Shown: in pieces, positions 61,624-64,000 of the stretch
Layout: every line of letters starts with the position of its first letter
Numbering within the stretch: position 1 is the first letter of the stretch
Assembly: GCA_022796015.1 (NCBI GenBank)
Contig: JAAWHU010000001.1
Span: 1 to 64,000, forward strand
From: Hungatella sp.
GTDB lineage: Bacteria > Bacillota > Clostridia > Lachnospirales > Lachnospiraceae
Direction: 5' to 3'
DNA length: 64,000 nt
The notes under the pieces: generated by a model
The model's input: the letters and a program-made list of their open reading frames with translations, nothing else
The model's database searches: none
What the model was told of the DNA's origin: nothing
Translations under genes and position numbers: made by a program

Positions 61624-61884
61624 TTAGAGCTTACAGGGGCCCTCCACGTCCTTCTTCTTCACATTGACCAGAATAATATCGTCTCCCACCTGGCAGATAT
61701 CCCCGAAGGGAATCACAAATTCCCTCTCCCTGCCCAGGAATCCGCAGAAGCATCCCGGCCCCGGCACAATGATAGCCACCATACATCCGCTGGTCATGTC
61801 AAAGTCCACGTCTCCCACAAACCCCAGACGTTTACAATCCTCCGCATTGATTACTTCCTTCTGCTTTAATTCAGAAATCCGCAT
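61624..61884 (-). CDS. YlmC/YmxH family PRC-barrel protein
   Basis: 86 aa. MRISELKQKEVINAEDCKRLGFVGDVDFDM...PFGDICQVGDDIILVN matches the small PRC-barrel proteins of spore formers (YlmC/YmxH type), of unclear role. The sequence GPGCFCGFLGRERE is characteristic. The ATG at 61884 lies after AGAGGTGAAGC; a longer in-frame reading extends into the upstream membrane protein gene and is not convincing. Start codon lies inside a perfect inverted repeat. Confidence 0.9.
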   Translation of the reverse strand: MRISELKQKEVINAEDCKRLGFVGDVDFDMTSGCMVAIIVPGPGCFCGFLGREREFVIPFGDICQVGDDIILVNVKKKDVEGPCKL

Positions 61885-61925
61885 AGCTTCACCTCTTCGT
61901 TCTTTGGTGTAATCTATGCGGATTT
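61875..61925 (-). promoter_or_regulatory. Hairpin able to mask the start codon of the YlmC/YmxH gene
   Basis: Perfect 12-bp inverted repeat: arms 61875-61886 and 61914-61925. On the transcript, AAATCCGCATAG pairs with CTATGCGGATTT, the second arm holding the ATG and codons 2-3. The ribosome binding site GAGGTGAAG lies in the loop. Confidence 0.65.
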
Positions 61926-61934
61926 TTCCATGTC

Positions 61935-62726
61935 TTATTCCAGATCCCAGCCGCCGGACGCCGAAACCGGGGCCGGGCCGGAAAGTTCCTTTAAATTCAG
62001 ATAAAAGAAAATGTTGGTGCACATGATGTAAGGAACCAGCCACAGGGCAGCATATCCCAAGGTTATGTACAGAATTAAAAGCCAGCCTAAAAAGCTGAGC
62101 CCCAGAACAAAGAATCTTCCTCTGTTCCCCTTCATAAGCCTCTTGCTTTCCTTTAGCGCTTCCAGAATCGGGATATCCGGATTGTCAGCCAGGACCAGAT
62201 ACACCTGGCCGTAGGTCAAAACCACATAGACCTCCAGGATACCTAAAAAGATTCCGTAGAGCAATAAAAATATTATGGGAAAAAGAGCTTCTTCTGAGAT
62301 CACCATGGCAGCTGTCAGCACAATCTGAGGCGCCGACAGGACTGCACACAGCAGGGCGAAAAGAAGGCCCATGACAAAAAATTTGCCTCCATGGTGCCCA
62401 AATCCCCAGAAGATGTCCAAAACCCCTGCCTCCCTTCCCTGGCAGATATTGAGATAAAGCCTTAAATATCCCGGAAGCAGCAGGCTCACAAGAATCATAA
62501 ACACCATAATCAAAAGGCCCAGCACTCCAATGGCCACAATCAATCCTGTGTCCTCATCCCATACCCCGGAGGAGACTCCCCATGCAGCGATAAACCCCAA
62601 TTCTATCACGGCGATCATCACCACCAGAAAAACTCCAGCCAAAACCATAGCTCCCACAGCAGTGGGATATCTTCCCAACAGAGCTCTCTTTGCCTTTAAT
62701 TTCAGATTCTTTCTGCTCTCCTTCAT
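61935..62726 (-). CDS. DUF975 family integral membrane protein
   Basis: About 263 aa with six hydrophobic segments. ESRKNLKLKAKRALLGRYPTAVGAMVLAGVFL at the start, DIFWGFGHHGGKFFVMGLLF in the middle, and ALKESKRLMKGNRGRFFVLGLSFLGWLLI with VPYIMCTNIFFYLNLKE are the blocks I associate with DUF975. Function unknown. ATG at 62726 has AAGGGGAGGAACC ahead. 11 bp after the preceding gene. Confidence 0.88.
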   Translation of the reverse strand: MKESRKNLKLKAKRALLGRYPTAVGAMVLAGVFLVVMIAVIELGFIAAWGVSSGVWDEDTGLIVAIGVLGLLIMVFMILVSLLLPGYLRLYLNICQGREAGVLDIFWGFGHHGGKFFVMGLLFALLCAVLSAPQIVLTAAMVISEEALFPIIFLLLYGIFLGILEVYVVLTYGQVYLVLADNPDIPILEALKESKRLMKGNRGRFFVLGLSFLGWLLILYITLGYAALWLVPYIMCTNIFFYLNLKELSGPAPVSASGGWDLE

Positions 62727-62737
62727 GGTTCCTCCCC

Positions 62738-63043
62738 TTATACCGCCAAAGCTATCCACATCACAAAGGACGCCGCTCCCAGCGTAATTCCTATGATTCC
62801 CGTAATGATACCCGCTATGGCCTGGCCTCTTAACTGCTCCTCTACTTTAGATAGAGCCCCAAAAAGCACTGCCAAGCCTCCCAGAATCAGCCCAGGAAAG
62901 AAACAGCAGGCCGTGACTATGGACAAGATGCCAAGCACCATAGACGCCAAAGCCATGTGATTCTTCTGGTTCCTGTCTTCCTCCTGGATCATATAGGGTT
63001 TTTCCGTATTGTCAACCCAATTCCCGTAGGGATCCTGGTACAT
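62738..63043 (-). CDS. DUF4190-like small membrane protein
   Basis: About 101 aa. A polar, Tyr-rich head (MYQDPYGNWVDNTEKPYMIQEED) is followed by two hydrophobic segments (ALASMVLGILSIVTACCFFPGLILGGLAVLFGAL and AIAGIITGIIGITLGAASFVMWIALAV), the layout of DUF4190 proteins. The ATG at 63043 has ATGGAGG ahead; the ATG at 63055 is within that site. Co-transcribed with the DUF975 gene. Confidence 0.78.
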   Translation of the reverse strand: MYQDPYGNWVDNTEKPYMIQEEDRNQKNHMALASMVLGILSIVTACCFFPGLILGGLAVLFGALSKVEEQLRGQAIAGIITGIIGITLGAASFVMWIALAV

Positions 63044-63093
63044 AATTTCCTCCATTCTGCTGTTATATGCATCGTAATTTATGGACTGGTTCC

Positions 63094-63960
63094 TTAATAA
63101 AGAGGCACTACGGCACCCTCATAAGTGCTCTCAATAAATGCCTTCACCTCATCACTTTCCAGGGCCTCAATCAGAGCTTTGACAGCTTCATCATTTTCCT
63201 GCCCCTCCCGCACGGCAATCACATTGCCGTAGGTGGTGGCTGCGATGGACTGGGAATCTTCCACTGCCAGGGCATCAGACATCTTAAATCCTGCGTCGAT
63301 AGCATAATTGCCATTGATAACCGCCACATCCACATCATCGATGGACCTGGGGATCTGTGCGGCCTCCACCTCATAGAGCTTAATATTCTTGGGGTTCTCC
63401 ACAATATCATTCTTGGTGGCTGTAAGGCCTGCGCCTTCCTTCAGCTTAATCAGTCCCTGGGCCTCCAGAAGCAGAAGGGCTCTGGCCTCATTGCTGGTAT
63501 CGTTGGGAACCGCAACTGTGGCCCCATCGGGAAGCTCCTCCAGGGAAGCAGTCTTGCCTGCATAGATGCCAAAGGGCTCATAGTGAATGGCTGCCGCAGA
63601 CACCAGCTTCGTGCCGTTCTCCTCATTAAAGGATTCCAGATAGGGAAGATGCTGAAAATAATTGGCGTCCAGATCTCCGGATTCCAGAGCCAGGTTAGGC
63701 TGAATATAATCCACATATTCCTTGATATCAAGCTCATATCCCTTGGCTGCCAGCACGTCCCCTGCAGCCTTTAAAATCTCTGCATGAGGCGCCGGGCTTG
63801 CCCCCACCACAATCTTCTTCAATTCCCCGCTTCCTGCCGCTGCCGCCGTGGTCTCCGTCTGACCGCCTGATGCCGTCGTCTCTGAGGTCTTCCCGCCGGA
63901 ACACCCCAAAAGGCTTCCCGCCAGCAAAGCCGCCGTAACCAAACACACTGTTCTCTTCAT
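63094..63960 (-). CDS. metQ: MetQ/NlpA family substrate-binding lipoprotein
   Basis: Substrate-binding lipoprotein of a methionine-type ABC importer (MetNIQ). About 288 aa. Lipobox LAGSLLGCSGG with acylated Cys near 20, a short Ser/Thr linker, then KIVVGASPAPHAEILKAAGDVLAAKGYELDIKEYVDYIQPNLALESGDLDANYFQHLPYL, typical of NlpA. The C-terminal half keeps the ligand-contact pattern (VAVPNDTSNEARALLLLEAQGLI; AVINGNYAIDAGF). ATG at 63960 has GAGGAG 8 bp upstream. The ATPase and permease genes are not in the window. Methionine as ligand is inferred from family. Confidence 0.92.
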   Translation of the reverse strand: MKRTVCLVTAALLAGSLLGCSGGKTSETTASGGQTETTAAAAGSGELKKIVVGASPAPHAEILKAAGDVLAAKGYELDIKEYVDYIQPNLALESGDLDANYFQHLPYLESFNEENGTKLVSAAAIHYEPFGIYAGKTASLEELPDGATVAVPNDTSNEARALLLLEAQGLIKLKEGAGLTATKNDIVENPKNIKLYEVEAAQIPRSIDDVDVAVINGNYAIDAGFKMSDALAVEDSQSIAATTYGNVIAVREGQENDEAVKALIEALESDEVKAFIESTYEGAVVPLY

Positions 63961-64000
63961 AATCATTCTCCTCTCACATCAAAATATATATTATCAGGGC

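Noticed and set aside
1..64000. tRNA or rRNA genes, prophage and complete insertion sequences
   Set aside because: No cloverleaf-like blocks, rRNA stretches, phage structural genes, integrases or transposase genes with flanking terminal repeats were recognised by reading; a dedicated tRNA/rRNA scan was not possible.

Overview
The window looks like a chromosomal segment of a Gram-positive, low-to-mid GC gut anaerobe of the Lachnospiraceae (Clostridium cluster XIVa type). This rests on AAGGAGG-type ribosome binding sites, sigma-A promoters of the TTGAAA/TTTACA-17-TATAAT kind, a PyrK-dependent dihydroorotate dehydrogenase, choline-binding-like wall repeats, a YlmC/YmxH sporulation-type protein and a Gram-positive Tad pilus locus. 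No rRNA, tRNA, CRISPR array or complete insertion sequence was seen. Nearly all genes lie on the minus strand; only three clear genes (an acetyltransferase, a TetR regulator and an XRE regulator) are on the plus strand. Names rest on sequence reading and remembered family features, not on searches.

Left part (1-13.4 kb): a partial HEAT-like DUF5724/DUF4132-type gene runs off the left edge. Next comes a complete type I restriction-modification operon in the order hsdM, a DUF4268 nuclease-like gene, hsdS, hsdR. It sits between the DUF5724-type gene and a decayed small gene plus a 142-aa unknown, which suggests a cassette inserted in an older gene cluster. Upstream are an M29 aminopeptidase, a membrane protein and a VanZ-like protein.

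Middle (13.4-28 kb): pyrF-pyrK-pyrD-pyrE ending in a 49-aa membrane peptide; a wall-binding secreted protein; lrgAB; a GNAT acetyltransferase; a RelA/SpoT-type small alarmone synthetase; an Mrp Fe-S P-loop protein; an ECF folate transporter FolT behind a tetrahydrofolate riboswitch; a TetR regulator; a large FtsA-like ATPase; a HAD phosphatase; KptA; and a ChbG-type deacetylase.

Centre of interest (28.1-50.8 kb): about 22 kb of same-strand, tightly packed genes read in transcription order as TadZ, TadA, TadB, TadC, Flp pilin, TadE-like, a 1192-aa TadG/DUF5702-like protein, a second TadE-like protein, prepilin peptidase, TPR/WG-repeat protein, DUF6382-FHA protein, PP2C phosphatase, a 52-aa membrane peptide, a transmembrane Ser/Thr kinase with an extracytoplasmic propeller-like domain, and a 1410-aa secreted wall-binding protein. 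This looks like a Tad pilus fused in one operon with a complete phosphothreonine circuit. Its leader holds a perfect 21-bp inverted repeat bounding 154 bp (50065-50218), resembling a phase-variable inverton. Upstream of that are a strong promoter overlapped by palindromes and a divergent XRE regulator.

Right part (50.9-64 kb): a decayed Rpn-type fragment, an orphan promoter with a GntR-like palindrome, a hairpin cluster, a SNF2 helicase, argS, a DUF1266 lipoprotein, efp, a nrdR-yqeG-aroE-aroK cluster, a YlmC/YmxH protein, two small membrane proteins and a MetQ-like lipoprotein at the right edge.
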